Shown here one piece after another: positions 11,031 through 23,200 of a DNA stretch of 64,000 bases. The notes under the pieces are model-generated. The model was not told the origin of the DNA. It was given only the letters and a program-made list of their open reading frames with translations, and made no database searches. This stretch comes from Scolanthus callimorphus. Lineage: Eukaryota; Cnidaria; Anthozoa; Actiniaria; Edwardsiidae. The position numbers and the translations under genes were made by a program. The number at the start of each line of letters is the position of its first letter. Position 1 is the first letter of the stretch. Location: the NCBI GenBank assembly GCA_033964015.1, contig CM066915.1, positions 496,001-560,000 of the forward strand. The letters are read 5' to 3'.

Positions 11031-11219
11031 TCATGTGGCCAGCGGACACTCCCAGTAATGCAAGTAACAGCGCATTTTGCTGTCCGCTGATTTGAATAAT
11101 TCTGATTGGCCTTTACAGAAGCACTTGTAGTATCTGTTTCCATTGTTATCAAGAAGATTGGTGAAGATGTACTCTTTAGCATTATCAGTAGAGCACGTGG
11201 CTCCCACGATGATTTTGTT
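11031..11219 (-). CDS. Membrane collagen last exon: Cys-rich C-terminal domain
   Basis: 63 codons including TGA after the acceptor TTTCTTCCCACAG, phase 0. It starts NKIIVGATCSTDN, continues through YYKCFCKGQS and ends MRCYLHYWECPLAT. The five cysteines here plus one in the preceding exon (FSLCEHK) make six, which could pair. I know the Cys spacing and HYWECP ending as a recurrent anthozoan module after short collagen stretches; no function is established to my knowledge. Confidence 0.75.
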   Translation of the reverse strand, partial: NKIIVGATCSTDNAKEYIFTNLLDNNGNRYYKCFCKGQSELFKSADSKMRCYLHYWECPLAT

Positions 11220-14200
11220 CTGTGGGAAGAAAATTATAATTTCTAGCGGCGGAGCTCTCGAGCTCCGCACCGCGAAGGGGCAGCAGCAGAGCCAAAAAAA
11301 GAATTCACTGCCGAAACAGCTGTTCTCATTAGGATTGTCACTGCCCGTATAAAATTGCTTAATGCTCTATGGCACCCTCACAAGACTCCATAAAAAGCTA
11401 ACCTGGCGGAGTCAGGGATCGTCAGCCAATGCTTTCAGAACGGAAATCTGCCCGCCTTCATCAGCACCTTGAAGAAGGATGTGGTCGCCACCGCTCTGAC
11501 TGGAGCATATCAAGAAAATTTCGCCAAAAACTGTCCTTTTGCCGACGTTGCAAAACGTCCTTATTAGGAAATCCCCCTTACCTTATTTGGAAGGTCTGTA
11601 AGTACTTTGGCCTCATATCTTAGCGAAAAATACAGGAAAATTTACCCAAACTTGCAGATACTCGAGCGAGAAACTTCGTTCTCTTGGTCGCCATTTTGGT
11701 TCTATCCCCCGCCGAGGGGCCTGAGACGCGATTTGAACACCACAGGCAGCCCGCGCTGATTTGCCATAAAAACGACAGCACTTTCATGATATGAACCAGG
11801 CGTGCGACGCGGCTGATGCCGCGTGAATGAGGGAGTTGTATGAGCTTATGTCTTTCAATCTCAATATTTACCAACAATCAAACTAGGCTGGTTTCTTGGA
11901 AACTCATGCGCTTTGCATTATTAAGAAAGAAAGAAAGAAAGAAAGAAAAGAAGGATGACTGTTTTTTTCATTCAATGTTTACTTGTTGGATTTATGGAGT
12001 TCAAATTGCTGGTAGTGTCGTTGTGTTGGCTTGCAGCATGTTCCACAGGGAATTTCTGCAGAAACCAGTCCATGGGAAAAGCTGAATTTCCCAAGGCACA
12101 AGAATGGGAAGGGTTTGGAAATCCACACGGATAGCCACGGGAAATCCGAACACTTCCCATTCTTCTCAGACCGTGGGAAATTCAGCTTTCCCCATGTATG
12201 GGTTTGTGCAGAAATTCCCTGTGTTCCAGTCAGTGATTTTGGCGAAGAAAGCGAAGAGCAAGTATGTATGTTGGTCACCAATAGCAAAAGTCCTCTTTGG
12301 AATGGAAAGACTTTGATGACAAGGAAGGTTGTCACTCCTAGTAAAGGAGGACTCCTGATCAAACTCACCTCTGGTTCGGTGACCACCAGATCGTTATTTG
12401 CATTACTCTCTGACGTCACTGGCGTACTGGTCTTCACTTTATGCTCACACAAACTGAAGTTCGCAATACCATGTGGTCCCATATGTCCCCTGGGTCCACG
12501 TGCGCCTCTGGGGCCATTGAGTCCCTGAGGTCCCTGAATGCCCTGTGGCCCTGGCGGACCTTGGGACCCATTGTACCCTCGAAGCCCCATTTGGCCTGTC
12601 ATTGCGCTAAGCAGATGTATCTGTTATGATAATTAAACAAGTATCAGCATTATTATATAGTACAAGGCACTTCCAAATTGGCCGAAAGGGATCATGTGGA
12701 TAGAGCCTGCATAGACATACACAGAGCTTGCTTTTTCGGGCGACTATTTAAGCATTAGAGCGCAACTTTCTATGACTTTATCGGCGCAATAGAGCATAGA
12801 TTTGGACCAATGAGAGAGCGCGTTATATCGTAGCTATATTAGGCTGCATTCATTATGTATACTACAGGGGGGGGCAGAGGAAATTTTTTTGACAATGCAA
12901 AATTTTCAGATCCCCCAAGGCACAACATATTTTTTACGAATCCCCCCTCTTGGTCAAAAGGAAAAAACATGCCCCCCCCCCATCACCCCGGAGACAATTT
13001 TTTCAATTTATATTTATATCAATTTTACAAAAAATAAAGAACAAGGCTCAATGATAAAAAAAAAATACAAAGCGTAAAATGCAAATAAAAATCCTAGGTG
13101 GCTTTACTTTTTTGTGTCGGTAGTGACTTTCTACCTAGTGATCTGGTGCGCTCCTCGATTGGAGCCTTACTACACATAGGCCATGGCGAGAAATAGCGAA
13201 TGATAATGGGAGGAGTTTAAACATGACCCTAATTATGCTGTCAATAAAGTCGATTGTCCTATTGCGTCTCTCATTGGTCGCTGTCGATTGGTGGGTCAAT
13301 TAGTATGCAAAAACAAACCCTGACTTCCGGGAGAGACAGAAGAGAGAGTGAAGGGTTGTTATAAATTGCTTAAAACTTTGCCTTTTCGGCTGATAACATG
13401 CCAAGAAGAAACAATTTGAAAGCAAAGTAAAATAATATATCATGCTTTTTGTTAATTTTGGGAAAATATCGAGGATGCGTTGATAAATAACGAGAGTCAA
13501 TACTGAACTTTGCCTTCGCCGGTTCGCTTCAAGTTCGCGCTAATATTTAAAAATTAAGTTCGCTAGGCACTCTGGTACTCGTTTCTAGTCTTTTTGGACA
13601 CATATTATTAGCAGAGGAACGCCTGGTTGTACACTGTCGAAGAACTGGCCGCTCAGAGCGGAAAGAAGCGAAGAAATCGGCATTTTTTCGAGCTTTTTTG
13701 CTTCGAGGCGGACTTCAAGGGCCAAACAATGAAGCCTCGTTTAACATGGAAGTGGATCTTAAAAACCGAGCTGAAAAATCATTTACATGACGTGAAATCT
13801 GTGTGAATTTACGAAGGAATTCTTGTTCTTTTGATCTGGAGGTAAAGTGAGGTTTGTACGAGCTTATAACGTTACGAAATTTGACTGTTAGTTCTGTGTA
13901 TTTTAGCGCCGTGGCATAGACTTCCTCTTGTAAACAGAGCTCTTGAGTTTGTAACCTAGATTTGACAAAACCGAACCGATTTTATACTGTAGCCCACCAA
14001 TATTACCACGAAAAGAAAGATGAACAACATGTTGTTTCGATCGGAGGCAAAGTAACTTTCGATTTCGAATTTAGCCCAGTGTTATCTTGAATTTAAGTTT
14101 CATTGCCATACATTTACAGTAAATTATTTGAAGGTAATCTGAGTCCATATTTTAGAAGTGCCACGCTCAAGTGCGCATGTCCATTCGGTATTTCTCCCCA

Positions 14201-17200
14201 TGCTGAGTATCATTTATTTTGTATTTGATTGTTTGGTATGTTTTCCGTTGTGCGCGCGAAGCGCGCCGCAATTTTGACAATGAAGCTACAAGACTATTAA
14301 TCAAAAGTCCAAAGGCGTTTTGTCTGGCAGACGAAAGCCACTGAAGAGGACCTCGAGGAATTGTAGTAAAACAAGAAGGCCTTTTACGATCTTTTAAGTT
14401 TAATATAATTCTTTATGCGCGCGAAGCGCGCAGTTTTTTTTTCAACATATCAGTTGAAAGAGGGTGAATACACGAGAATAGTAGTGCAAGTGATATTTCT
14501 TCAGGAAGGAGGTTCAAACTCGGTATTCAACAATTGAGCCTTCCTTCATTTACTATCAAACTGCACAACCTTGTCTTAAATATATATAATACCTCAACAA
14601 AAATATGCATCCCCCCTTCATGTTATGAAAAAAACTTGACATCCCCCCTTTTCCAGTTCCTAAATTTTGAGATCCCCCCAAAAATCCTCTGCCCCCCCTG
14701 TAGTATACATAATGAATGCAGCCTTATAAAAGCAAATGGATCCTGTCTCGTTCAAATTGGTCTCCTAGACACTATATCGGAGAGTCAGTTTCCCCTGGTA
14801 AAACTTTATTATAAGCAAAAAATTAGCGTATACATAGTTTCTCTCGCAAGCGAGCTACCTCGGGCTAAATGGGTGTGTTCATGAACACTAGTAAATGAAT
14901 CACAAGTTCAACTTTAAACAATATATGCGGTTTCAGGACTGTTTTGTAATTCAAAACTCACCTTTTCCGTCAGAGATGTATTCATGCTGATGATTTTGTC
15001 GTGCAAGGCATCACCTCGGGTTTGCAGTGTGACGTTCATCTGAAATTATTTTTCATATATAATAAAATGTACATCTTTCTAATCAGAGCAAGACAACAGA
15101 ACTACTTACGTAGGAGAACAAGAGCCTTAAAATAGTCGTTTAAAACAGTTTTTGGGGGTCAAAAAGTTCGGGATTTTTTTAAAGGCAGTGAACCAAGCAT
15201 GCAGCCTGGAATTTCTAGGGGTATGAAAAGCTGGCATGGAATTTTTATGTTGATATCGGCTCTGTGTCTTTTGATGGTAACCCCAACAGGTTTGGGGAGT
15301 CTCAATTCCGGTCATGGGGATATTTTTGATTCTCGGCCAAAGTGTGACCATTGGGCATAATGTTTTTAATTTTCTTTTATGCTTCATTTACACTTCCCAA
15401 CACAAAAACGCCGGATTACCTCCCTTCTTGGATTTCAACATACAGAGACATCGCATAGAAATGTAGCTCAGTCAAAGAAAACGGGTGCTGAGCAGGGCAA
15501 TCCCTAGACTTGCCCGGAGGGTCTAATTTGCAGGTCGCAGGTTGCAGGTCAGGTGCAGGTTGCAAGTCAGGTGCAGGTTGGATGCAGGTTGAGTCTAAAA
15601 TGCAGGTCGGGTGATTTCTAGTTTTGTTTGGTTTAGAGGAAATTTGTACTCGAGAGAGACAGTATAATTATAATACTCAAAGGAAAAAGTGACCCGAAAA
15701 GGCGCGTTCTGTTTCACACTTTGTTTTGGCGAAGAGATCAAGGTGAGTGCTTTTAATCGTGAATTATTCATGTAAAACCGTATTCCCTTTGTTCCTTCGA
15801 GCATTAATCATGCCAAGAATGGTTTAGTGACAATAGTGTGGGTAAACAATATTATTTGATTAGCTTTTCGACCCTTGTATTTGCTTTTATAAACGTTTAA
15901 ACGCCGATTGAGCTTGTATCGGGGGTCTTTCATCCAACGACTTGATCAGATTTAAGTCTTGTCACTGAATAAAAGAATATAGTTTATACCTTATACTATC
16001 ACATCACATCGGTATTAAAATGACCATACCACGGGGCTGACTCTCCCGGTTTTTTTTCGGGAGACTAAATATTTTTCACCTTGTTTCCCGGGCTTTTGTA
16101 ATTGTTGTATGTTTACTGTGTTTATTTTTATGTATCAGCCGCCTTTTCTGCTCACTTTTTAATTGCGTATTATAAGATGCTGTCTCTCGAGAGAACAAAT
16201 TTCCTCTAAAATGTTAAATCTAAAAAACCCGTAAAAATCACCCGACCTGCATTTTAGACTCAACCTGCACCTGACCTGCAACCTGCACCTGACCTGCAAC
16301 CTGCGACCTGCAAATTAGACCCTCCGTGGACTTGCCACAAGTAGACTTCTCTGAGGATACTAACAAAAGCGGCCCAACCAAGCAGGAGAAAGTCTAGGCA
16401 ATCCCTGCCACCCAGAGACACTTGCCTGACTTCAACACTTCGGCCTGAACTATTCAGGCATTTTTCCAAGTACACTTCTTTCAGAAAAAAAGGTTCTAAC
16501 GGCGAGCCTGTTATAAACCGTCTCTACTAACCTTGTTAATGAAGCCTTTGGTTTGGTTGCACTGTATATAAACATTGGACAATTTAGCCATCTGGATTTT
16601 CATCTAGTAAAAAGAAGAAAAAAGAAACAGTCATCGAACAGATGCTCCAAAAATGGACTACATTTGCCAGCATTTTTACTAGGAAGGGTAAATATTGATT
16701 TTTCCAGTAAGAAGTTTTCTTGTGATTTTCCCAGACAGCAGTGAACTGCAGTTAATAAAAAGATGTTTCCTACTAAGTATCGAGCCCATGGAACCTGATA
16801 TTATCTAGTACCAGGTTTTCTGAGGAACAGGTTCTTTCCAGCCTTTGTGTGAATTTAAAGGGAATAAAAACAGAGAAATGAGCCATTGAAATGAGTGAAA
16901 TGATATCCAAGATACTACAAGACGGAGCAAGAGTGGATTACCAAGAGTTTCCATATTTACTATGTACGCCCGAATCACAGTCAGAAAAGTGTCTATTTTT
17001 AGAACTAGGATGCCCGCGAAAATTCGTCATCCACAGGGTTCCCACTTTCTCGCCACGCGAACAGTTATGAGATCCAGCCTAAAATTAAATCGCAGATCAA
17101 TGGAAAAACCGTTAAAATCGCAAAGATAAGCTGGTAGGATATTCTCTATTTTGTTGTGTATTGGGTATACAAGCATTCGAGCCTGAGCATTCGAATACTT

Positions 17201-20200
17201 TCGCGAGCGAAACTCAAATCTAAAAATAGACACTTTTCTGACTGTGATGTGGACAAATACAGTAGGGAAAGATTCTAACTCTTGTTAATCCACTCTTGGA
17301 CGGAGTCATTACCTTGTTGTTGAGTTCCTCGTATTTCTTCGTAAAATCGCCTAAAGCGTTTTCTAATAATGTGATCTGATGAAATGGATAAAATTCCATA
17401 TCAATGCAGTGTTTGATTTTCAGACATATCTTCCCTCGAGAGAAAATTACAAGGGAAAATACGTCTTGTTGGTACCTTTTAGGGGTCAAAATCAACTAAG
17501 CGACGTCATTTTCGGTACTTTTTAGGGGTAAAATCGAAAGTTCCCGACGAGTCCCCCCCTCTCGGGATCTGATCTGATTCTCAAACGCTACGGTAGAGTT
17601 CGCTCTAAATTCCTATCCCCGCCTCTGAGGCGTCACAGGGTGGAAAGTTCTGGGGGGATAAAAATCACGATGGAAATGTTGTCACTACAATATCAAGAAA
17701 GTGCTGTCGTTTTTATGGCAAATCCGCGCGGGTTGCCTGTGGTGTTCAAAACGTGACTCAGGCCCCTCGGGGGGTAAAAACAAAATGGCGACCAAGAGAA
17801 GGATGTTTCTCGAGTATCTGCAAGTTTTGGTCGATTTTCCTGCTTTTTTCGCTAAGATATATGAGGAAAAGTACTTACAGACCTTCCAAATAAGGTAAGG
17901 GGGATTTCCTAATAAGGAAGTTTTGCAACGTCGGCAAAACGACAGCTTTTGGCGAAATTTTCTTGATATGATCTGCCAGTCAGAACATAGCACAGGGAAT
18001 TTTTGCAGAAACCCCTCCGTGGGAAAAGCTGAATTTCCCATGCTAGAAGAATGGGAAGTGTTCGGATTTCCCATGGCTATCAATGTGAATTCCAAACACT
18101 TCCTTTGCGTGTGCCTTGGGAAATTCAGGTTTTCCCATGGATGGTTTCTGCAGAAATTCCCTGTAAACTTTACGTTGATCTTGACAGGGCCCACATAAGC
18201 ACGTGTTAGGGAAGTACAATCCGCGGTATTTTGAACTAAAAACCGGCAGTGAAATGTAAAAACGTCAGCTACATTTGTAATACCTTGAGCCCCATTTTGA
18301 GCTAAATTGTACATACTAGTCCAATACTGTGACAAATTTATGCATGGTATTGTTCTCCTCCATTGTATTGCCTCGTTCTATAATACACTCCATTGCACTC
18401 CATTGTTTTAGACAATGCCTTGCATAAATTTGTCAGTGTATTGGACAACCCTCAAATTGTAATACCTTTTCGTCTTGTGTTTGTTCTTCTCGCTGAAAGA
18501 AACAAAAAAAGAGCTAGCTACCAATTCTTAAAATTGAGACACTTTCTATATATTCCGACTTCTCAATTTGGTTCGGCTACAACGAGTTTTTCAATTGTAG
18601 TAGTAGACGAGAGAGACGTAATAGTTTTAAATTTTACGGGGTCGATTATTATAATAGATGAACTTTTGTGTTTAATTTAATTTTGTAGAAATTCCCAAGA
18701 TGTATTCCTGCAGGGTATGCTTCACAGAGTATTTCACATATGACAGGCAAGTGGAGACACCTAGGGATAATTATTGCTCTCTATCAATTTATGCAATGAC
18801 ATTTTTTAGTTTATGTTTCTCTGGTCGGCAGTGTCAGGCATGAACTTAGAAGTGGGCTCATTTAAAATATCAATCAAGGGGATTCAACATAGAGGATGTT
18901 TTTTTCTTCGAATTGTCATTTACTTGAAGTTTTGACGGCCCCTGAAATTGATTTTATAACACGGTATTGCTGGTTTCAGGCACTCCTATCATTATTTTTT
19001 TTAATAATTATGAAAAATATGATCTACTTGCCTTCCAATAGAAGACCACTTTGTGAGGGGTCCCTAACATGCTCTGGATCATCTGCAATTCTCCCTCAAT
19101 ATTAGCCTCATTCAACACGGCGATTTAGACCCCAGCCTAATAGACCAGAAGCCCTTGCAAATTGCTGTTAGGCTCAAATGTTCATAATACCCCCGAAAAC
19201 AGAAAGATATCACAATTTTCTGCTACATTTAATGATATAAAGGAAGCAAATCCTTGTTAGCCTCCTCAAAGAAATGAAACGAGGAAAAAATATGGTATAT
19301 TCAGTATATTTTGTGTGTACAGCGCGGTCGTCATGCTTCGTTGCACCAGAATGCATTATAGTCCGTGAGGGAAAACACGCAAGCCGTCTAAAAATTGGAA
19401 TTTCCTCCTCTAATATGTTCAATTGATACAGCTTCTTACCTAAATGTTTTGCAGACATCATACCAGCAGCCTTCAACATTCAAGTCTTTTCAAACTGTCT
19501 TCAAAAGCCGTTTTCTTATTAGATTTAGCCTGGATCCTTTTGTGCCGCACGATGCCGCACTAGTGGATCCCTTTGCGGAGATTCCACAAAACTACCACAA
19601 AACATTATCGAAATACACCACGTTTGGTACCTACGGAAAGCTCAATAAATTCTCTATCGAACCCTGCTATTTTTAATAAGTTACTGTAAAATCAGCGCAT
19701 GCTATTTGTGATCGAAACTGCTGAACGGGTTATTTATTAGCCAAATTTGATAGATTTCGACATGTAAAAGATCTCGCATTTCACATAAGGTCACATAACG
19801 CCAAATCGTCGTGCAAGGTTGTACATTTCTTTGTTAATTATCACTTTTTGGAAACAGAAATATACAGTTGACTTGAATGTACAAAAAAATTACATTGAAT
19901 TTAATTTTGTTCCCAAAATGGAACCAGATGCAATCCAGAGCATGTTAGGGACAAAGTGGTCTTTTATTGGTAGGTTAAGTAGATCATATTTTTAATTATT
20001 ATTGAAAAATGAATTATGATAGGAGGGCCTGATACAAGATAATTGCACATGATATAGGCATATAAATACTGCTTTTTGGGAGGGGGGCATAGCTGTCAAC
20101 TCATCCGCATTAGGCAGGTGTCACTAGATTTTGAAGCCTGTCACCCGCATGATGATTGAAATTTTTTTTATACATTTACTGTATTTCACCATTGTCGCTC

Positions 20201-23200
20201 TCTGCATTTTTTCATACATTTAAGTTGTATTTTCCTGCCACGTGAGGGGGAATCGCAAGATTTTTGACGAAGTTGGGTTGACGGGTATGGGGGAGTCCAA
20301 TACTGTTGACATATATTTCCTTCTTATACTTTGTTACCAAAATGTGTTTCCCAAAAATATCCATACCCCCCCTACGGAAGGGATTGGAAATTCCAGAGGG
20401 GTGGGGGTCAATTTACCTAATCTTTTCCATACAAACACCATATTTTTCTTCGGTAATTCCAGAGGGGAGGGGGGGGGGGTCATTTCTCAACACCCTTCCG
20501 TGGGGGAGGGGGGGGGGGGTATGGATATTTTTTGGAAACACACAATGTATGTTATTTCTTACTATACAATTATAACATTCCTTAACTAATGTCTGATGTG
20601 GCAAAAATTAAAGTAAAATAGACAAAATTAGCCAATAAGATGATAAAAAGAAATATTTTATCTTCTACCCTGATTTGATGAACTAATTATTATTGCGGCT
20701 CTTACAAAAACAATGGTACTCCAGTATGTTCAGCTACTATAATTTATAAGTATCCATAGCCATGCATGGTTTACGTAAGACTGGTAAATAAAGGGATCTG
20801 TCTTCAAGGCTCATGGCTATTATCATTCAATTTCAGTGACACAACATCCGCCAGAGGTGGCTTTAGGACACACCATACCATGACACAAGTAAAACATAAT
20901 TAGAGCAGTTTTCACATGACTCTCGTGGGTAATTTTAAATTACTTGGTAATTGCGATTAGTTTTGGTTGTGATTGTTCAAGAGAATGATCTTTGACCCTT
21001 CTGCCAATTAGATCGCATAGAGAAAATAATAACACAACTACTTGTGATTACTTTACTCACTAAGGCGAGTTTGTTGTCGAAATTTCTATTGCATTTGATT
21101 GGATAGTGAATTACTCACGAATTGCTTTCACAACAGTCATATGAAAATCGGTATATAGATTTAGAGAAATTGAATACTTATGTAAAATTTGGGTATCATT
21201 CGAGTTATGGCATTGCCAGGTTTCTGTTTTGCATGCGACACAAACCACAAACCTTTCTCAAGGTGTGTCTGATTTGCATCAAGGTCTAAGGTAGAAATTT
21301 CTGGGGGGGGGGGGGGGGGGGGGGGCAAGCCTTAGTCATCCTTTTTTTTGCGGGGCGGGTTAGCAGGTTTTTTCCCACATGTTGACATTGAAAATGTTAC
21401 TTCCCCCCCACCATTAGCTATGGTTCTAGAATGGTTTTGAATGCATTTCTATGTAAAGGTTTTATCATCACTAATTGTGAGAAGCCACACTGAAAAACTA
21501 TCAGTCGCTATCAGTGACAAAAAAAAACACGGCAGACCTCAGGAGCCCCAAAAACATACAATATATTAGGGAGTGCCCCACCCCAAGCCTATTCTTTCAT
21601 ACCTGGGAAATGTATTTCTTATTGGCTGTTCAAGTTTTAGTTCAAGCATTCCAGCTATAAATTACATATACGTTTTTGATTGTAATCTAATTAATTAAGT
21701 ATTGTAGAATCATAGGATTTCAGAAAAGATCCATACTCATTCCTCCATAATGTGTTTTATACAATAACACTAACAGATATATTGGAGATATTGGAAGATG
21801 ACACCGTAAAACTCATGTCAAATAACGTTTTTCTCTTTATTGCCATTTGTGCTTTGCTATAATATCGTTCCATTGGAAGGAGTTAGTACCCTTTTCCATG
21901 CACATGGAAAAATACGTAACTGAGGGAGCTCCGCTTTTAGCCAGTGGCTAAATCTATATATTATACTTTGTGTGCTATAAAAATGAAATATCATCTAGTC
22001 AAATTGGCCGCGCAATACTTTTGACCAGACCTGGGTAAAAATACGTCATCAGTATGGAATGCTTGACTTGAGCGCGCAGACACCTCTTTGCGGGAGTCTC
22101 TTTCAGCGAGCGCTAAATGATGTCAGCTTTAACAGGCTACCTTCCACCACCAATCATAAAAACATTCTAGAAAAAACGCCACAAGTACAGATTTTCTTTC
22201 AAGAGCAGCTCGATGTTTTCCAGCCCAAAACAGAGGTTGACCTGGTAAAGCAATACTCCCCTAATCCGAGCTCAAGGACGCAGTGTCTACGAAGATAAGT
22301 CTCGCCAAACCCGCCACTGAGACCCTACAATTAACACGGCAATTGGCCTGCCCAACTGAACAAGACTAAGCGCAAGGCCTTTGTCATTCATATTATCAAA
22401 CTTCTCTCCCAGACCAAGAAGGCCGAAGACTCGAACACACCCATCCCCGTAACCTAACGTAAAGCAAAGCACTACAGTGAGAGAGAATGATGGAATGAAG
22501 CGAAACCAAGCAGCGAAGAGGAAAACGAGCAAATGAGCAAGAGTAAGAAGTACAAAAAGCCAAGTTTGACGGAAGGTAACGAGCTCCTTGAACCGCGGAC
22601 AAAGACAAGAGATGATGGAGAAGAGAATTCCTTCCGAGCAACGCCCGATGTTAAATGCTAACATGTAGTATTGGTATGTATCTCGAGGTCTGACTGCGGA
22701 CCCGGGGTATGCTATAGTTGTAACAATAACATTCATACTCATCCAGACGGATAGGCTGCTTAAAAAGAAATACGAAATATGTAGCCATGATTTATAAATC
22801 ACAGAAAAAAGGTTTTCCTCCGGTGGTCCACCGTCCATCCTGTCTTCCTCGTCAGAAAGCCTCTTATATTGGCAGTGGCGGTCTCCCTGTGGATTTGAAT
22901 GACTATCCTCGCATTCTGGTTTGTCTACAACGGCGTACGCGACTACAATTACGAGGTTGAACGGGATCCCTACGAAAACTGCATATCGTGGTGGTACGCA
23001 AATCCAAGTCGTTAACCCTGAAACAAGAGGGTTCGATAATTAAGTATTCTAAATTTATGAATTATTCATAAATTCTGTGACTAATGGGCGAATCCTGTAT
23101 TGGTTACGTGCCGTGTTTATAACTACGATAAAGACACTCTATTCAATACATGTGTATCTATATCGTAGTTATAGACACGTTCCCTGATGAAGTGTCTATT

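Noticed and set aside
11979..12602. 207-codon minus frame taken as one collagen-like protein
   Set aside because: Only 12369-12620 is exon. The rest is intron and MITE family A copy 3 read past a GTGAGT donor.
17685..18335. 216-codon minus frame
   Set aside because: Composed of MITE family A copy 4 and an inverted-repeat arm; hybrid of repeats.
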